A DNA stretch of 64,000 bases from Pirellula sp. (GCA_013822735.1 PNKZ01000007.1:209784-273783); one strand, 5' to 3'. Positions 1 through 10,026 are shown, counted from the stretch's first letter. Numbers and translations: made by a program. Notes: generated from the sequence alone by a model not told the origin.

Positions 1-1
1 C

Positions 2-523
2 GCCCTGAAGGCCGAAAAGGTCCGCAAGATCGTGCTCGTACGTCCGGCCGTCGAAGCGGGCGAAAGTCTCGGCTACTTGCCGGGCGACATGCAAGCCAAG
101 ATCAATCCCTATCTCCAGCCGTTGCTCGACGCGTTGCGCGAGATGATGGACAACGAAATGCTCAAGCGTTTCATGGAGCAGCAGGTCGTCGAAGTGATTC
201 CGCTCGCCTACATGCGCGGCCGCACGCTCAACGACGCCTACATCATTCTCGACGAAGCGCAAAACGCCACCATCGCGCAGATGAAGATGTTTCTCACGCG
301 CATGGGGCGCAATTCCAAGATCGTCGTCTCCGGCGATATGACGCAAGTCGATCTCCCTTCGCACACCCAAAGCGGCTTGGTCGACGCCATGCGGCGGCTC
401 GGCGGCATCGAAGGCATCGGTATCATCACGCTCAGCGGTTCCGACATCGTCCGGCACCGGCTCGTCCAAGAAATTGTGAGGGCCTACGACGAAGGCCCGG
501 CCGCCAAGCGGCAGAAACACTAA
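2..523 (+). CDS. phoH: PhoH family ATPase, C-terminal part (cut by window edge)
   Basis: The reading frame is open from base 2, so the N-terminal part with the Walker A loop lies outside the window. What remains is the C-terminal half of a PhoH-type P-loop ATPase: a [17 protein letters not shown] block, the [22 protein letters not shown] stretch carrying Walker B (IILDEAQ), and the [10 protein letters not shown] motif. PhoH proteins are cytoplasmic, bind ATP and are linked to RNA metabolism. The stop lies 12 bases before the 7TM-HD gene, and ybeY follows; phoH, 7TM-HD and ybeY form a common bacterial cluster, which supports the call. Exact cellular function is not known from sequence. Confidence 0.93.
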   Translation, partial: ALKAEKVRKIVLVRPAVEAGESLGYLPGDMQAKINPYLQPLLDALREMMDNEMLKRFMEQQVVEVIPLAYMRGRTLNDAYIILDEAQNATIAQMKMFLTRMGRNSKIVVSGDMTQVDLPSHTQSGLVDAMRRLGGIEGIGIITLSGSDIVRHRLVQEIVRAYDEGPAAKRQKH

Positions 524-535
524 CCCAGCGCGATC

Positions 536-2836
536 ATGTCGACCGGCGGTAAAAAGAAAATTCGTTCTACTCGCGTCGCTCCGCTCGAGCTTCCGCCGAG
601 TCGGTTCGAACGTGCGATCATGGCGTTGCAGCGCGTCGATGTGCTGCTCCGGCTGATGATGTGCCTCGCGACGGCCACGGCCATCTGGGGCATCAGCAGC
701 GCCTGGGCCCCGGCCTTTACGTTTCGAGTCGGCTACGTGCCGTCTCGCGACGTCACGGCGCGCGTCGCCTTCGAACGCCCCAACGCCATTCAAACCGAAC
801 TGGCTCGCGATCGGGCCCGCGCTCAAACGCCGTTCGTCTATCGTCAAGATCCGAAAGACCTCGACCTACTGCGCGCCTCGCTCGAACTGGGCCTCAACGA
901 AGTTCTCGCGACCGAGAACTACAAGGACGTGAAGCCGGAGACGTGGCGGCAGTTTCAGCCTGCTCCGGCCGCCACCGACGCCGCCACCGCCAAGCCGGTC
1001 GACCCGTCGGTGGAAGCTGAACAGTACAAGCAGTTCCATACGGCGCTCGTGGCCCTCGGCGGCCCGGAAAAGCTGAAGCTGGCGCTCAACGAGATCTTCA
1101 CGCCCCTCAAAGAGCGCGGCGTGCTCGACACGCTGCCGGAGCAACACAACAGCACGCGCAATCAGAAAGACATCCTCGTCTACCCGATCGGCGATCCGAA
1201 GGATCAGTCGAAAGAACTGTTGACCGACGTACTCATCGGCGACGGCACGCGCATCCGCAACCTTGTCCGTGAACATTTGGGCAATTCGCCGGCTGCCGAT
1301 CACGTGGCCCTCTGGCTGCTGACGCCGACGGACAACGGCAAGCCTCGCCTCAAATCGACCCTCACGCTCGACGACGTCGAAAGCAAAAAGAAGCAAGACT
1401 TGGAAGCGGCCGGCGTGAAGGAAGTGCAGACGAAGTACGAACTCGGCGCGCTGCTCGCACCGGCCGGCAAGCCGATCACGGTCGATGAACTCGACTTGCT
1501 CCACTTGGAATACGACCAGTTCGTCGACACCTTGCCGCTGAAGCGTCGCCTCGAACGTACGACGGCCGTGTTCGGCATGATCTTCGCGCTCTATGTACTC
1601 TGCGGCTACTACGTCTATTTCCGCGAGCGCAAGCTGCTCAGCGACATGATCCTTTTCGGCACGATGCTGGCCTCGGCCATCGCCGTCATTACGGCCGTGC
1701 ACTGGACGACCGCCGACCCTTGGCGTGCCGAGCTCATTCCACTGTTGCTTTTTAGCATGACGTTCGGCATCGCGTACCACCGCGACGTTGCGCTGATTCT
1801 CTCCACTTCGATGGCGCTCATCGTCGCCATGACCGGCGGCGAAGGGCTCGGTGAGTTCATCGTCCTGATGGGCACCGTCGCTTCGGCCGTGTTGCAGCTC
1901 GACACCATTCGTACTCGCGGCAAGCTGATCCGCGTCGGCCTGATTTCCGCGATCGTGGCGTTCTTGCTCTCGCTCGGCATGGCGATGTTCGACGACCAGC
2001 CGCTAGGTGAAACGATCATTCGACACGCGGCCCGCAACGCCCTCTGGACGTTCCTCACCGGCTTCCTGATGACCGGTTTGCTCCCGTACATCGAACGGCT
2101 CTTCGGCGTGCTCACCGATATGAGCTTGCTGGAACTCGCCGACCCGTCGCACCCGCTCATGCAAGAGCTCGTCCGCAGAGCTCCCGGCACCTACAACCAC
2201 TCGATCAGCGTCGCTTCCATTGCGGAAGCCGCCGCCGAATCGATCGGCGCTCGGGGCTTGCTGCTCCGCATCGGGGCGTACTTTCACGACATCGGCAAGA
2301 TGCTGAAGCCGAACTATTTCATCGAAAACCAGGGCCTGCAGGGAAATCGCCACGAGAACCTGCTCCCGGCGATGAGCACGCTCATCATCATTGCCCACGT
2401 GAAAGACGGCGCCGATTTGGCCCGGCAACATCACCTGCCGCAACCGATCATCGACTTCATCGAGCAACACCACGGCACGACGCTCGTCGAATACTTCTAT
2501 CGCCGCGCCAACGAGCAGAGCGAAGCGAATCCGGAAGCCGGCGAAGTGCAGGAGAGCTCCTACCGCTACCCCGGCCCGAAGCCGCAGACCGTGGAAGCTG
2601 CCATTCTCATGTTGGCCGACTCGGTCGAAAGCGCCTCGCGCACTTTGGTCGAGCCGACGCCGTCGCGCATCGAGAACCTCGTCGAGCAGATCGGCATGAA
2701 TAAGCTGCTCGACGGTCAATTCGACGAATGCGGCCTCACGCTGCAGCAGTTGCGCATCGTGGAAGACAGCCTCATTAAGTCGCTCACCGCCGTCTACCAC
2801 GGCCGCGTGAAGTACGCGAGCACGGCTTCCGCCTAG
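536..2836 (+). CDS. 7TM receptor with intracellular HD hydrolase (PgpH/YqfF type)
   Basis: This 766-residue membrane protein has one N-terminal membrane segment near residues 35-60, a large extracytoplasmic domain to about residue 340, a bundle of roughly seven helices to about 520, and a cytoplasmic HD domain. The HD signature HDIGK falls near residue 584, with NHS and GNRHENLLP flanking metal-ligand motifs. The family architecture is 7TMR-HDED plus 7TM plus HD. Characterised Gram-positive members (PgpH) hydrolyse cyclic di-AMP; whether this one does is inference, because no diadenylate cyclase is visible here. It sits between phoH and ybeY with 12-13 base gaps, so one transcript is likely. 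Confidence 0.92.
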   Translation: MSTGGKKKIRSTRVAPLELPPSRFERAIMALQRVDVLLRLMMCLATATAIWGISSAWAPAFTFRVGYVPSRDVTARVAFERPNAIQTELARDRARAQTPFVYRQDPKDLDLLRASLELGLNEVLATENYKDVKPETWRQFQPAPAATDAATAKPVDPSVEAEQYKQFHTALVALGGPEKLKLALNEIFTPLKERGVLDTLPEQHNSTRNQKDILVYPIGDPKDQSKELLTDVLIGDGTRIRNLVREHLGNSPAADHVALWLLTPTDNGKPRLKSTLTLDDVESKKKQDLEAAGVKEVQTKYELGALLAPAGKPITVDELDLLHLEYDQFVDTLPLKRRLERTTAVFGMIFALYVLCGYYVYFRERKLLSDMILFGTMLASAIAVITAVHWTTADPWRAELIPLLLFSMTFGIAYHRDVALILSTSMALIVAMTGGEGLGEFIVLMGTVASAVLQLDTIRTRGKLIRVGLISAIVAFLLSLGMAMFDDQPLGETIIRHAARNALWTFLTGFLMTGLLPYIERLFGVLTDMSLLELADPSHPLMQELVRRAPGTYNHSISVASIAEAAAESIGARGLLLRIGAYFHDIGKMLKPNYFIENQGLQGNRHENLLPAMSTLIIIAHVKDGADLARQHHLPQPIIDFIEQHHGTTLVEYFYRRANEQSEANPEAGEVQESSYRYPGPKPQTVEAAILMLADSVESASRTLVEPTPSRIENLVEQIGMNKLLDGQFDECGLTLQQLRIVEDSLIKSLTAVYHGRVKYASTASA

Positions 2837-2849
2837 TGCGGTCTCTCCT

Positions 2850-3299
2850 ATGATCCGCGTCGATATCGCCGTCGAGCACGAGCCCTTCCCGGTCGACGTC
2901 CAGCGCCTGCTCACGGCCGTACGCCGCATCACCCAGGACGCCGGCAAGACCAAGGGAGCGATCAGCGTCGCCGTGGTCGACGACGCGACGATCCACGACG
3001 TCAACCTGCGATTCCTCCAGCATGACGAGCCGACCGACGTCGTTAGCTTCGTGCTCGAAGAAGACGACAAGCTCTTGGAAGGGGAAGTCGTGCTCGGGGC
3101 CGACGTCGCCGCACGATCCGCGGCGGAGCTCGGCGTCCCCCCCGACGATGAGCTGCTGCTGTATTGCATTCACGGCACGCTGCACCTGGTGGGGCACGAC
3201 GATCTCACGCCTGAGCCGCGCAAACTCATGCGAGCCCAAGAGCGCGCCTACTTGGCCGGCTTCGGAATCGAACTGCCGAGTCCTTCGGAAGACGTTTAG
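2850..3299 (+). CDS. ybeY: Endoribonuclease YbeY
   Basis: A 149-residue protein of the UPF0054 family, close to the usual length. It carries the zinc motif HGTLHLVGHD with ligands H108, H112 and H118, preceded by the typical TDVVSFVLEE segment. YbeY is a metal-dependent endoribonuclease needed for 16S rRNA 3' end maturation and ribosome quality control. It begins 13 bases after the 7TM-HD gene and ends the phoH-HD-ybeY cluster. About 160 bases of GC-rich, hairpin-prone sequence follow before recO. Confidence 0.96.
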   Translation: MIRVDIAVEHEPFPVDVQRLLTAVRRITQDAGKTKGAISVAVVDDATIHDVNLRFLQHDEPTDVVSFVLEEDDKLLEGEVVLGADVAARSAAELGVPPDDELLLYCIHGTLHLVGHDDLTPEPRKLMRAQERAYLAGFGIELPSPSEDV

Positions 3300-3461
3300 G
3301 CGAGTCGACGCACCGGCGAAATCGCCGGCGTGCTTGCACCGCCGACTGCCGGCATACCGACGGCGTCAAACGGCATCGCCCCCGCCGGCGTTGCTCGCGT
3401 ATAATTCCGTTCTTGTCACTTTTCGCCGCTCACCACTCGTCACTCGCCACTTCTCTCCCGC

Positions 3462-4229
3462 ATGTCGACGGAAAAAGCCGAAGCCCTGGTACTCCGCGTC
3501 ATCGATTTCAGCGAAACGAGCGCCGTCGTGACGCTGTTTTCGCGCGAGTTCGGGAAGATCGCAGGCTTGGCGAAAGGAGCTCGTCGGCCGAAGGGGCCGT
3601 TTGAGTCTGCCCTTGACCTGCTCTCGCGTGTTCGACTAGTGTTCCTCCGCAAATCGTCCGACGCGCTGGACTTGCTGACCGAAGCCAAGCTGGAGAAGCG
3701 GTTTCGAACGGCAAGCCGTGACCTTTCCCATCTGTACGGAGCTTATTACGTCGCGGAGTTGTTAAACGAACTCACGCACGATTTCGATCCCCATCCCGAA
3801 CTTTTCGACCTCGCGGTCGATACGCTGGAAAAGCTCGGCTCGGCCTCGATCTCGTCGGGAATCGTGATTCTGCGATTCGAACTCACTGCATTACGCATGC
3901 TGGGTCATTTACCGTCGACGCGCGAATGCGTGGAGTGCGGTAAATCGATCGCCGGCGAACGACGAACGGCTTTCGGGCTCTCGTCGGGCGGAGTGTTGTG
4001 CGAAGCTTGTCGGCCGGGAAAGCGGCATGTCGTGTCGTTGTCGAAAGAGGCGGTAACGTGGATCGAAACGCTCGTCGAACCCGGCGAAGCGTGGATCACG
4101 AAGCCTCTCGAGCGGCGACAGGCGGGCGAATTGCGAGGAGCCGTTAGTCAGTACATGTCCCACGTGCTCGGCCACAAGCCGCGCATGCTCGAATACATCG
4201 GCCTACCGAGCGCTTCGGCGCTCGCCTAG
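3462..4229 (+). CDS. recO: DNA repair protein RecO
   Basis: This 255-residue protein matches RecO, which with RecR loads RecA onto SSB-coated gaps. The N-terminal OB fold (EALVLRVIDFSETSAVVTLFSREFGK, residues 4-30 approx.) is followed by a helical domain and a four-cysteine zinc site, CVECGK then CEAC about 24 residues later. Length is normal. It is the only recombination-mediator gene in the window. The ATG at 3462 gives the expected N-terminus immediately before the OB fold. Confidence 0.93.
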   Translation: MSTEKAEALVLRVIDFSETSAVVTLFSREFGKIAGLAKGARRPKGPFESALDLLSRVRLVFLRKSSDALDLLTEAKLEKRFRTASRDLSHLYGAYYVAELLNELTHDFDPHPELFDLAVDTLEKLGSASISSGIVILRFELTALRMLGHLPSTRECVECGKSIAGERRTAFGLSSGGVLCEACRPGKRHVVSLSKEAVTWIETLVEPGEAWITKPLERRQAGELRGAVSQYMSHVLGHKPRMLEYIGLPSASALA

Positions 4230-4328
4230 GCGCCGCGCACGCACATTTCGTTCGCCTCACGTCTTCGCTTCCCGTATTGCTTCGATTCGGCTTCGAATTC
4301 CCCAACACCCCTTGCGGACGCACACGGC

Positions 4329-5567
4329 ATGGATGCCCGGCGGCTGACGCTGAACTTAGCCTGCTTTTCGACGATGCTCGCCATCGTCGGCTGCGCTGCG
4401 CCCCTCGGCAAGCTTCCCGACCCGTTTGCGTCGAAAGCCAAGGCGGCGGAAACTGCAAAAGCGGCGGAAGGCTCCGGCACTTCGATCACGCAAGCAGGCT
4501 ACGACGCGCCGAGCGACGGCGCGAAACCGGGCGTCTCCATCGCCGATCCGGCCGCGGAGGAAAAGCCGAGCCTTTGGCGGCGCACGCAAGACACGCTCTC
4601 CACCAAGAACCTCAAGAAGCAATTCAAGACGATGACGGGCAAAGCGCCCGATGAAGGGGTCGCGAAGACCCTCTATACCGAAGGCCACGAGCTCTTTAAG
4701 GCCCAAAAGTATGAAGAAGCCGGCGAAAAGTTCGCCGAGGCCGCCGAACGCTGGCCCGATTCACTGCTGGAAGAGGACGCGCTCTTCATGCAAGGCGAGG
4801 CCTACTTCTTCGCCGATAGTTACCACGACTCGCGCATCGCCTTCGATACGCTGGTTAAAAAGTACGAGAACTCGCGACATCTCGACCGCGTGACCGCTCG
4901 GCAGTTTGCGATCGGCCGTTTCTGGGACGCGAAGGGGCAAGAGCATTCGATGCTCGCTCCCAACTTCTTCGACAAAACGCGTCCTTGGTTCGACACGCAC
5001 GGCAACGGCATCAAGGTCTACGAAAACATCCGCCTCAGCGATCCGACCGGTCCGCTGGCCGACGATGCCCTCATGGCGCAATCGACGGCCTACTTCCTCG
5101 ACAACCGTTTTGAGGACGCGGCCTATCACTACGAGCTCATTCGCAAAGACTACGCCTCGAGCGAACACCAAAAGCAGGCGCATCTCCTCGGCTTGCAGGC
5201 CTATCTGAACTCGTACCAGGGCCCGCAATACGACCCGACGCCCCTTAACAAAGCGGAAAAACTCGCGGATCAAACGATCAAGAACTTCGGTCACACCCTT
5301 TCCGACGATCGCCCAAGGCTCTACCAAGCACAAGAGACGGTTCGCGCGCAAATTGCCGAGCGCGAATACGATCTTGCCGAATACTACCGCCGACTCGATT
5401 ACAACCGCGCGGCACGCGCGCACTACGCGAACGTGATGCGCGACTACCCCGACACGAAATTCGCCGAACTCGCCAAGCAGCGCATGGTGGAAACGGAAAA
5501 CCTCCCGCCGGAACCGCCCGATCACTTCCCTTGGCTGACAAAATGGCTCAGCAGAACGCAGCAGTGA
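4329..5567 (+). CDS. BamD-like TPR outer-membrane lipoprotein
   Basis: A 412-residue protein with a signal peptide ending in a lipobox (IVGCAA, Cys about residue 22), a low-complexity Ala/Lys linker, then helical TPR-like repeats (AEAAERWPDSLLEEDALFMQGEAYFFADSYHDSRIAFDTLV and later units). The pattern YEEAGEKFAEAAERWPDS resembles BamD/YfiO, the lipoprotein of the beta-barrel assembly machine. It is longer than E. coli BamD (about 245 residues) because of the linker and an extra C-terminal repeat region. An LptE-like gene follows at once, so a shared role in outer-membrane biogenesis is a reasonable inference. Confidence 0.75.
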   Translation: MDARRLTLNLACFSTMLAIVGCAAPLGKLPDPFASKAKAAETAKAAEGSGTSITQAGYDAPSDGAKPGVSIADPAAEEKPSLWRRTQDTLSTKNLKKQFKTMTGKAPDEGVAKTLYTEGHELFKAQKYEEAGEKFAEAAERWPDSLLEEDALFMQGEAYFFADSYHDSRIAFDTLVKKYENSRHLDRVTARQFAIGRFWDAKGQEHSMLAPNFFDKTRPWFDTHGNGIKVYENIRLSDPTGPLADDALMAQSTAYFLDNRFEDAAYHYELIRKDYASSEHQKQAHLLGLQAYLNSYQGPQYDPTPLNKAEKLADQTIKNFGHTLSDDRPRLYQAQETVRAQIAEREYDLAEYYRRLDYNRAARAHYANVMRDYPDTKFAELAKQRMVETENLPPEPPDHFPWLTKWLSRTQQ

Positions 5568-6100
5568 CGCCGATACACGCGCTTCGCTTCACGGCGATGT
5601 TGTCCGTCGGCCTGATGCTCGTCGCCGGGTGTGCCCGATATCAGATGGGCACCAAGTCGCTCTATTCCTGCAACGTCCGCACGGTCTACGTGCCGATGTT
5701 CGAATCGAATTCCTATCGCCGCAACCTCGGCGAACGGCTCACGGAAGCCGTGGTTAAGGAAATCGAACGCCGCACGCCGTACAAGGTCGTGAGCTCGTCG
5801 GACGCCGACAGCATCCTCACCGGCAAGATCCTGACCGAATCGAAGGGCGTATCCGTGGAGACGCCGCAGGACGATCCGCGCGAATTGTCGATCAACATGA
5901 CCGTGCAGACGAACTGGATCGATCGCAACGGCGTCGCCCTCCAAGGCATGCAAGCGGTACCGGTGCCGGAAAGCTTGGTGCAAGTGTACGGAATGCAGAA
6001 CATGTATCCCGAATTGGGCCAATCGATCAGCACGGCCCAACAAATCGAAATCGATCGCCTAGCCCGGCAGATCGTCGGGCTGATGGAAACGCCGTGGTAA
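5543..6100 (+). CDS. LptE-like LPS-assembly lipoprotein
   Basis: About 185 residues. A signal peptide ends in a lipobox (LMLVAGCARY). The segment VYVPMFESNSYRRNLGERLTEAVVKEIERRTPYKVV is the hallmark of the LptE/RlpB fold, followed by LTGKILTESKGV. LptE plugs the LptD barrel in LPS export. The frame is open from a TTG at 5531, but the ATG at 5543 is preferred; either start overlaps the end of the BamD-like gene, suggesting translational coupling. kdsB elsewhere in the window fits an LPS-making cell. No lptD is visible here. Confidence 0.78.
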   Translation: MAQQNAAVTPIHALRFTAMLSVGLMLVAGCARYQMGTKSLYSCNVRTVYVPMFESNSYRRNLGERLTEAVVKEIERRTPYKVVSSSDADSILTGKILTESKGVSVETPQDDPRELSINMTVQTNWIDRNGVALQGMQAVPVPESLVQVYGMQNMYPELGQSISTAQQIEIDRLARQIVGLMETPW

Positions 6101-6110
6101 GCGGCGTCAT

Positions 6111-6229
6111 TGCAAATTGCAAATCGAAAAATGCAAATTGCAAATTGACTGCAAACGGTTAGCCGCCCCGTACTGCCAATTTGCAATTCTCAATTTGCAA
6201 TTCTCAATTTGCAATTCTCAATTTGCAAT
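6111..6229. repeat. AT-rich tandem and inverted repeat
   Basis: The stretch holds about four tandem copies of the 14-base unit AATTTGCAATTCTC at 6175-6229, and two copies of the complementary CAAATTGCAAAT word at 6111-6148. The two arms can pair across a GC-rich spacer into a long hairpin. It lies between the LptE-like gene and folP and is far more AT-rich than its surroundings. Confidence 0.8.
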
Positions 6230-6272
6230 CGAACCGCTGCAAACGAGCGGCGTTTCACCCTAGAATGAGAAG

Positions 6273-7148
6273 ATGCTTACTTCGCCTTCCCCGTTCGCCG
6301 ACCATTGGCAGCTTCGCACACGGCGACTGACGTTTGAGCGTCGCCCGCTGGTGATGGGCATCGTCAACGTAACGCCCGACAGCTTCTCCGACGGCGGCAA
6401 GTATTTCGACGCCGCGGCTGCGATCGAGGGCGCCTTGCGACTGGCCGACGACGGCGCCGACATTCTCGACATTGGCGGCGAGAGCACGCGCCCTTATTCC
6501 AAGAGTGTCGATGCCGACGAAGAACGGCGCCGCGTCCTCCCTGTGATCCAGGCCATTGTCGCGCGGACCAATGTGCCCGTATCGATCGACACGTCGAAGG
6601 CCGCCGTCGCCCGTGCCGCATTAGATGCCGGGGCCGAAATCATCAACGACGTGACGGCCCTCGGCGGTGATCCGGCCATGCTACGGCTCGCCGTGGACTC
6701 CCAAGCCGGCGTCTGTGCGATGCACATGCAAGGAACGCCGCAAACCATGCAAGACGCGCCGACCTACAACGACGTCGTGGCCGACATCCACCGCTACCTT
6801 GCCGAGCGTCGCGACCAATTGCTGGCCGCCGGGCTCGAACAATCCCGCCTCGCGCTCGACCCCGGCATCGGGTTCGGCAAGACCCACGAGCACAACATCG
6901 AGCTGGCCCGCAACTGCCGGCAGTTTCTCGATTTGGGGTGTGTCCTACTCGTCGGTCATTCGCGCAAAGCGTTTATCGGTAAGGTGATGGCACGTGAGCA
7001 GCCCCGCTGGAGCGACGCCGAGCGAACGTTTGGCACGCTCGGCGTGTCGTTGGCCTTGGCGGCTCAGGGGGTCCACGTACTGCGCGTTCACGACGTGGCC
7101 GCCACGCGGCAAGCCTTGGCCCTCTTCCATGCCGCCGGCGGCGTGTAA
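6273..7148 (+). CDS. folP: Dihydropteroate synthase
   Basis: This 291-residue protein is a complete DHPS, which condenses 6-hydroxymethyl-dihydropterin pyrophosphate with p-aminobenzoate in folate synthesis. Visible motifs are VMGIVNVTPDSFSDGG (residues about 27-42), DIGGESTRP, the SIDTSK strand, MHMQGTPQTMQ, DPGIGFGKT, and the phosphate-binding LVGHSRKAFIG. It is a cytoplasmic TIM barrel of normal length. proA follows 150 bases later with no functional link. Confidence 0.97.
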   Translation: MLTSPSPFADHWQLRTRRLTFERRPLVMGIVNVTPDSFSDGGKYFDAAAAIEGALRLADDGADILDIGGESTRPYSKSVDADEERRRVLPVIQAIVARTNVPVSIDTSKAAVARAALDAGAEIINDVTALGGDPAMLRLAVDSQAGVCAMHMQGTPQTMQDAPTYNDVVADIHRYLAERRDQLLAAGLEQSRLALDPGIGFGKTHEHNIELARNCRQFLDLGCVLLVGHSRKAFIGKVMAREQPRWSDAERTFGTLGVSLALAAQGVHVLRVHDVAATRQALALFHAAGGV

Positions 7149-7301
7149 ACTAGCATTAGCTAACTCGCCGACGCGGCGAGAGTTACGTCGCCCCTCCGCT
7201 GCATGCCGGCAGGGCGAACGACGTTGACGTAACGTCCCATTTTCAAGATACTCCCGACCCCGCGTTTCTTGACGCGGCAGCCTCGCGCAAGAGAAGCAGT
7301 A

Positions 7302-8588
7302 ATGGCGATTGCCGATACCACCGCCGCCGTCGACGAACTTTACGACTATTGCCTCGCGACCGCTCGTCGCGCGCAGGCCGCGTCGGCCGAGCTTGCCGTG
7401 GTGCCGGGCGCCGTGAAGAACGCCTGGTTGCGCCGCAGCGCCGGGGTGCTGCGCGAAAGGTACGAAGAAATCCAAAGGGCCAACGCGCTCGATATCGCCG
7501 CCGCTCCGAGCTACGGCCTCACACCGGCTGCGATTGATCGGCTGAAGCTCACGCCCAAGACCGTCGACGGCATGGCCCGGGCCTTGGAAGAAGTTGCGGC
7601 GCTGCAAGACCCGATCGGCGAAACGATCGAAGGCTCCGTGCGCCCGAACGGTCTCGACATCCGCAAGATCCGCGTGCCGCTCGGCGTCGTGTTCTTCATT
7701 TACGAATCGCGGCCGAACGTCACGGTCGATGCCGCCGCCATTTGCGTGAAGAGCGGCAACGCCGTGATTCTCCGCGGCGGCAAAGAAGCGCTGCACTCGA
7801 ACAAGCTGCTGGCCGAGATCCTCGCGGCAACGGCGCTCGAATGCGGCATTCCCGCCGACGCCGTGCAACTCGTAAACACCACCGATCGCGGCGCGGTCGG
7901 CCATTTTCTGAAGCTCGATCAATACATCAGCGTGGCTATTCCGCGCGGCGGCGAAAGCCTCATTCGCCGCGTTGCCGATGAAGCCCGCATGCCGGTAATC
8001 AAGCACTTCGACGGCAACTGTCACGTGTACGTCGATGCGGCCGCCGACCTGGCGATGGCCACGGCGATCACGGTGAATTCCAAGTGTCATCGGTTGGGCG
8101 TCTGCAACGCGGCGGAATCGCTACTAGTGCATCAAGCCGTGGCGGCGGAGTTCCTGCCGCAAGTTGCCGCCGCACTCACGGCCCAAGGTATCGAACTTCG
8201 CGGCTGCCCGGCGACGCGTCGCTTCGTCCCCTCGGCCAAAGAAGCGACGGAAGCCGACTTTGGCGCCGAATATCTCGGCCCGATTATCTCGATCAAGGTC
8301 GTCGACTCCGTGTTGCAGGCGATCGAGCACATCAATCGCTACGGCTCACATCACACTGACTCGATCGTCACCGGCGACCTCGACGCGGCCCGCGAGTTTA
8401 CGGCCCGCGTCGACAGCGCAGCGGTGATGGTCAACGCATCCACCCGCTTCAACGACGGCGGTGAATTCGGGCTCGGCGCGGAAATCGGCATCAGCACGGA
8501 TAAGTTTCACGCTCGCGGACCTTGCGGCCTCAAGGAGCTTACGAGCTACAAGTATGTGGTGTACGGCACAGGCCAAACGAGGCAGTAG
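7302..8588 (+). CDS. proA: Glutamate-5-semialdehyde dehydrogenase
   Basis: A gamma-glutamyl phosphate reductase of about 428 residues, the second step of proline synthesis. Recognisable blocks are [34 protein letters not shown], and the catalytic-cysteine region [19 protein letters not shown], followed by [20 protein letters not shown]. The frame is open from a TTG at 7269, but the ATG at 7302 gives the usual ProA N-terminus and is preferred. No proB is nearby, so the pathway genes are dispersed. Confidence 0.95.
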   Translation: MAIADTTAAVDELYDYCLATARRAQAASAELAVVPGAVKNAWLRRSAGVLRERYEEIQRANALDIAAAPSYGLTPAAIDRLKLTPKTVDGMARALEEVAALQDPIGETIEGSVRPNGLDIRKIRVPLGVVFFIYESRPNVTVDAAAICVKSGNAVILRGGKEALHSNKLLAEILAATALECGIPADAVQLVNTTDRGAVGHFLKLDQYISVAIPRGGESLIRRVADEARMPVIKHFDGNCHVYVDAAADLAMATAITVNSKCHRLGVCNAAESLLVHQAVAAEFLPQVAAALTAQGIELRGCPATRRFVPSAKEATEADFGAEYLGPIISIKVVDSVLQAIEHINRYGSHHTDSIVTGDLDAAREFTARVDSAAVMVNASTRFNDGGEFGLGAEIGISTDKFHARGPCGLKELTSYKYVVYGTGQTRQ

Positions 8589-8653
8589 GGAATCAGTCGG
8601 CGGTAAGCGATCGGCTTACAAATCGAGAGAACTCTTGCGGCAAGGATGCCTAG

Positions 8654-9676
8654 ATGAGCGGCGGCGACGTACTCAGCCAAGCGGAAGTGGAAAGCCTGCT
8701 CAGCGCCATGGAGCAGACGCAACAGCGCGCACCGGCGGCGCGCAAACCGATGCCCCCGTCGGCCTCTTCGGCTCCGAGTAAACCGCGCGAGAAGGTGACG
8801 CCGTACGACTTCAAGCGCCCGGAGCGCGTCGGCAAAGAGCAGATGCGGGCTCTGCAAACCCTGCACGAAGGTTTCGGCCGCAACTACGGCGCGGCCCTGT
8901 CGGCGATGCTTCGCTCGATCGTGGAAGTGAAGCTCACGAGCGTCGACCAACTCACCTACAGCGAATTCGTTTTCAGCCTCGAAAACCCTTCGTGCTTCAA
9001 TTTGCTCAAGGCGGAGCCGCTCGAAGGGCATCTGATTCTCGACATCAACCCGTCGATCCTCTACCCGATCATCGATCGGATGCTCGGCGGCGGTAAAGAA
9101 CCGAACACGCATACCCGCCGACCGCTCACGGAGATCGAACTCCGGCTGGTACACCGCATCACGACTCTGTTCCTCGAAGAACTTCGCAAGGCGTGGGAAA
9201 ACGTCCTGCCGATCGCGTTCGAAGTCGTGCGCGTCGAAAGCAATCCGCAACTCGTGCAGATTGTGCCGCCGAACGAAGTCGTGGTGCTCATCAGTTTCGA
9301 GCTCACGCTCGGCGAAATGCGCGGCATGCTCAACTTATGCATCCCGTTCAACTCGATTGAACGCATCGGCGGTAAGCTCTCGGCAAATAGCTGGATCAGC
9401 CCGAGCCGGAAGACGTCGAGCGCGGAAACGGTCGAAAGGATTACGAAGAACCTCCGCGGGGCGCCGGTCGAAGTCGTGGTACACTTGGCCGATACGACGA
9501 TCTCAACGCGCGACCTGATCGGCCTACGCGTGGGCGACATCATCACGACGGAAAAGGATGTGAAAACGTCGCTGATCGTGAACGTCGAAGGGGTCACGAA
9601 ATTCCGCGGCAAAGCGGGGGCGATGAAGGGCCATAAGGCCATCCGCATCGAAGACGCGGAGCCGGTGAAGAAGTAG
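8654..9676 (+). CDS. fliM: Flagellar motor switch protein FliM
   Basis: A 340-residue FliM. The N-terminal LSQAEVESLLSAM helix corresponds to the CheY-P-binding EIDALL motif of FliM. A Pro/Ala linker, the CheC-like middle domain (LHEGFGRNYGAALSAMLRSIVEVKLTSVDQLTYSEF), the GGGKEPNTHTRRPLTEIELRLV segment and a C-terminal FliN-like SpoA domain follow. FliM sits in the C-ring and sets rotation direction. No other flagellar gene is seen in the window, so this copy is orphaned from its partners. Confidence 0.95.
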   Translation: MSGGDVLSQAEVESLLSAMEQTQQRAPAARKPMPPSASSAPSKPREKVTPYDFKRPERVGKEQMRALQTLHEGFGRNYGAALSAMLRSIVEVKLTSVDQLTYSEFVFSLENPSCFNLLKAEPLEGHLILDINPSILYPIIDRMLGGGKEPNTHTRRPLTEIELRLVHRITTLFLEELRKAWENVLPIAFEVVRVESNPQLVQIVPPNEVVVLISFELTLGEMRGMLNLCIPFNSIERIGGKLSANSWISPSRKTSSAETVERITKNLRGAPVEVVVHLADTTISTRDLIGLRVGDIITTEKDVKTSLIVNVEGVTKFRGKAGAMKGHKAIRIEDAEPVKK

Positions 9677-9756
9677 GCGCATTCCGAGGTGCGGCCTCGT
9701 ATCATGCAATTGCGGGTCGACTCCACATAGCACCAGCAACGACTAGAGGCGCCGTC

Positions 9757-10026
9757 ATGCAAGTAACCGGAATTGCGTACTACATGAGCGCGGTGCTGCT
9801 CGCGGCGGCCGGGATGCTGTCGCTCATCACCGTCGTGCCGGGACGGGAAAGCACAATCGGTTGGGCGATGGCGGGGGCCGTGGCTGCGGCGGTCGTCTGC
9901 TTCGCCTCGGCGATCGGGCTGCAGCGGCTGCCGGCCGACCATTGGGCGCACCGATCGCGACCGCTGCGGCTCGGCATGGCGGGGGCCGCGGGGCTGCTGA
10001 CGGTGCTGACCCTGTTGGCAGTGTAG
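9757..10026 (+). CDS. Small membrane protein, unknown function
   Basis: An 89-residue protein made almost entirely of three predicted membrane helices (about residues 8-28, 35-55 and 70-88), with a short charged loop HWAHRSRPLR before the third. It begins 80 bases after fliM on the same strand. No family recognised. It ends just before a double-hairpin repeat at 10037. The strongly hydrophobic composition and absence of an equally good frame in other phases make it plausible, but not certain, that it is translated. Confidence 0.6.
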   Translation: MQVTGIAYYMSAVLLAAAGMLSLITVVPGRESTIGWAMAGAVAAAVVCFASAIGLQRLPADHWAHRSRPLRLGMAGAAGLLTVLTLLAV

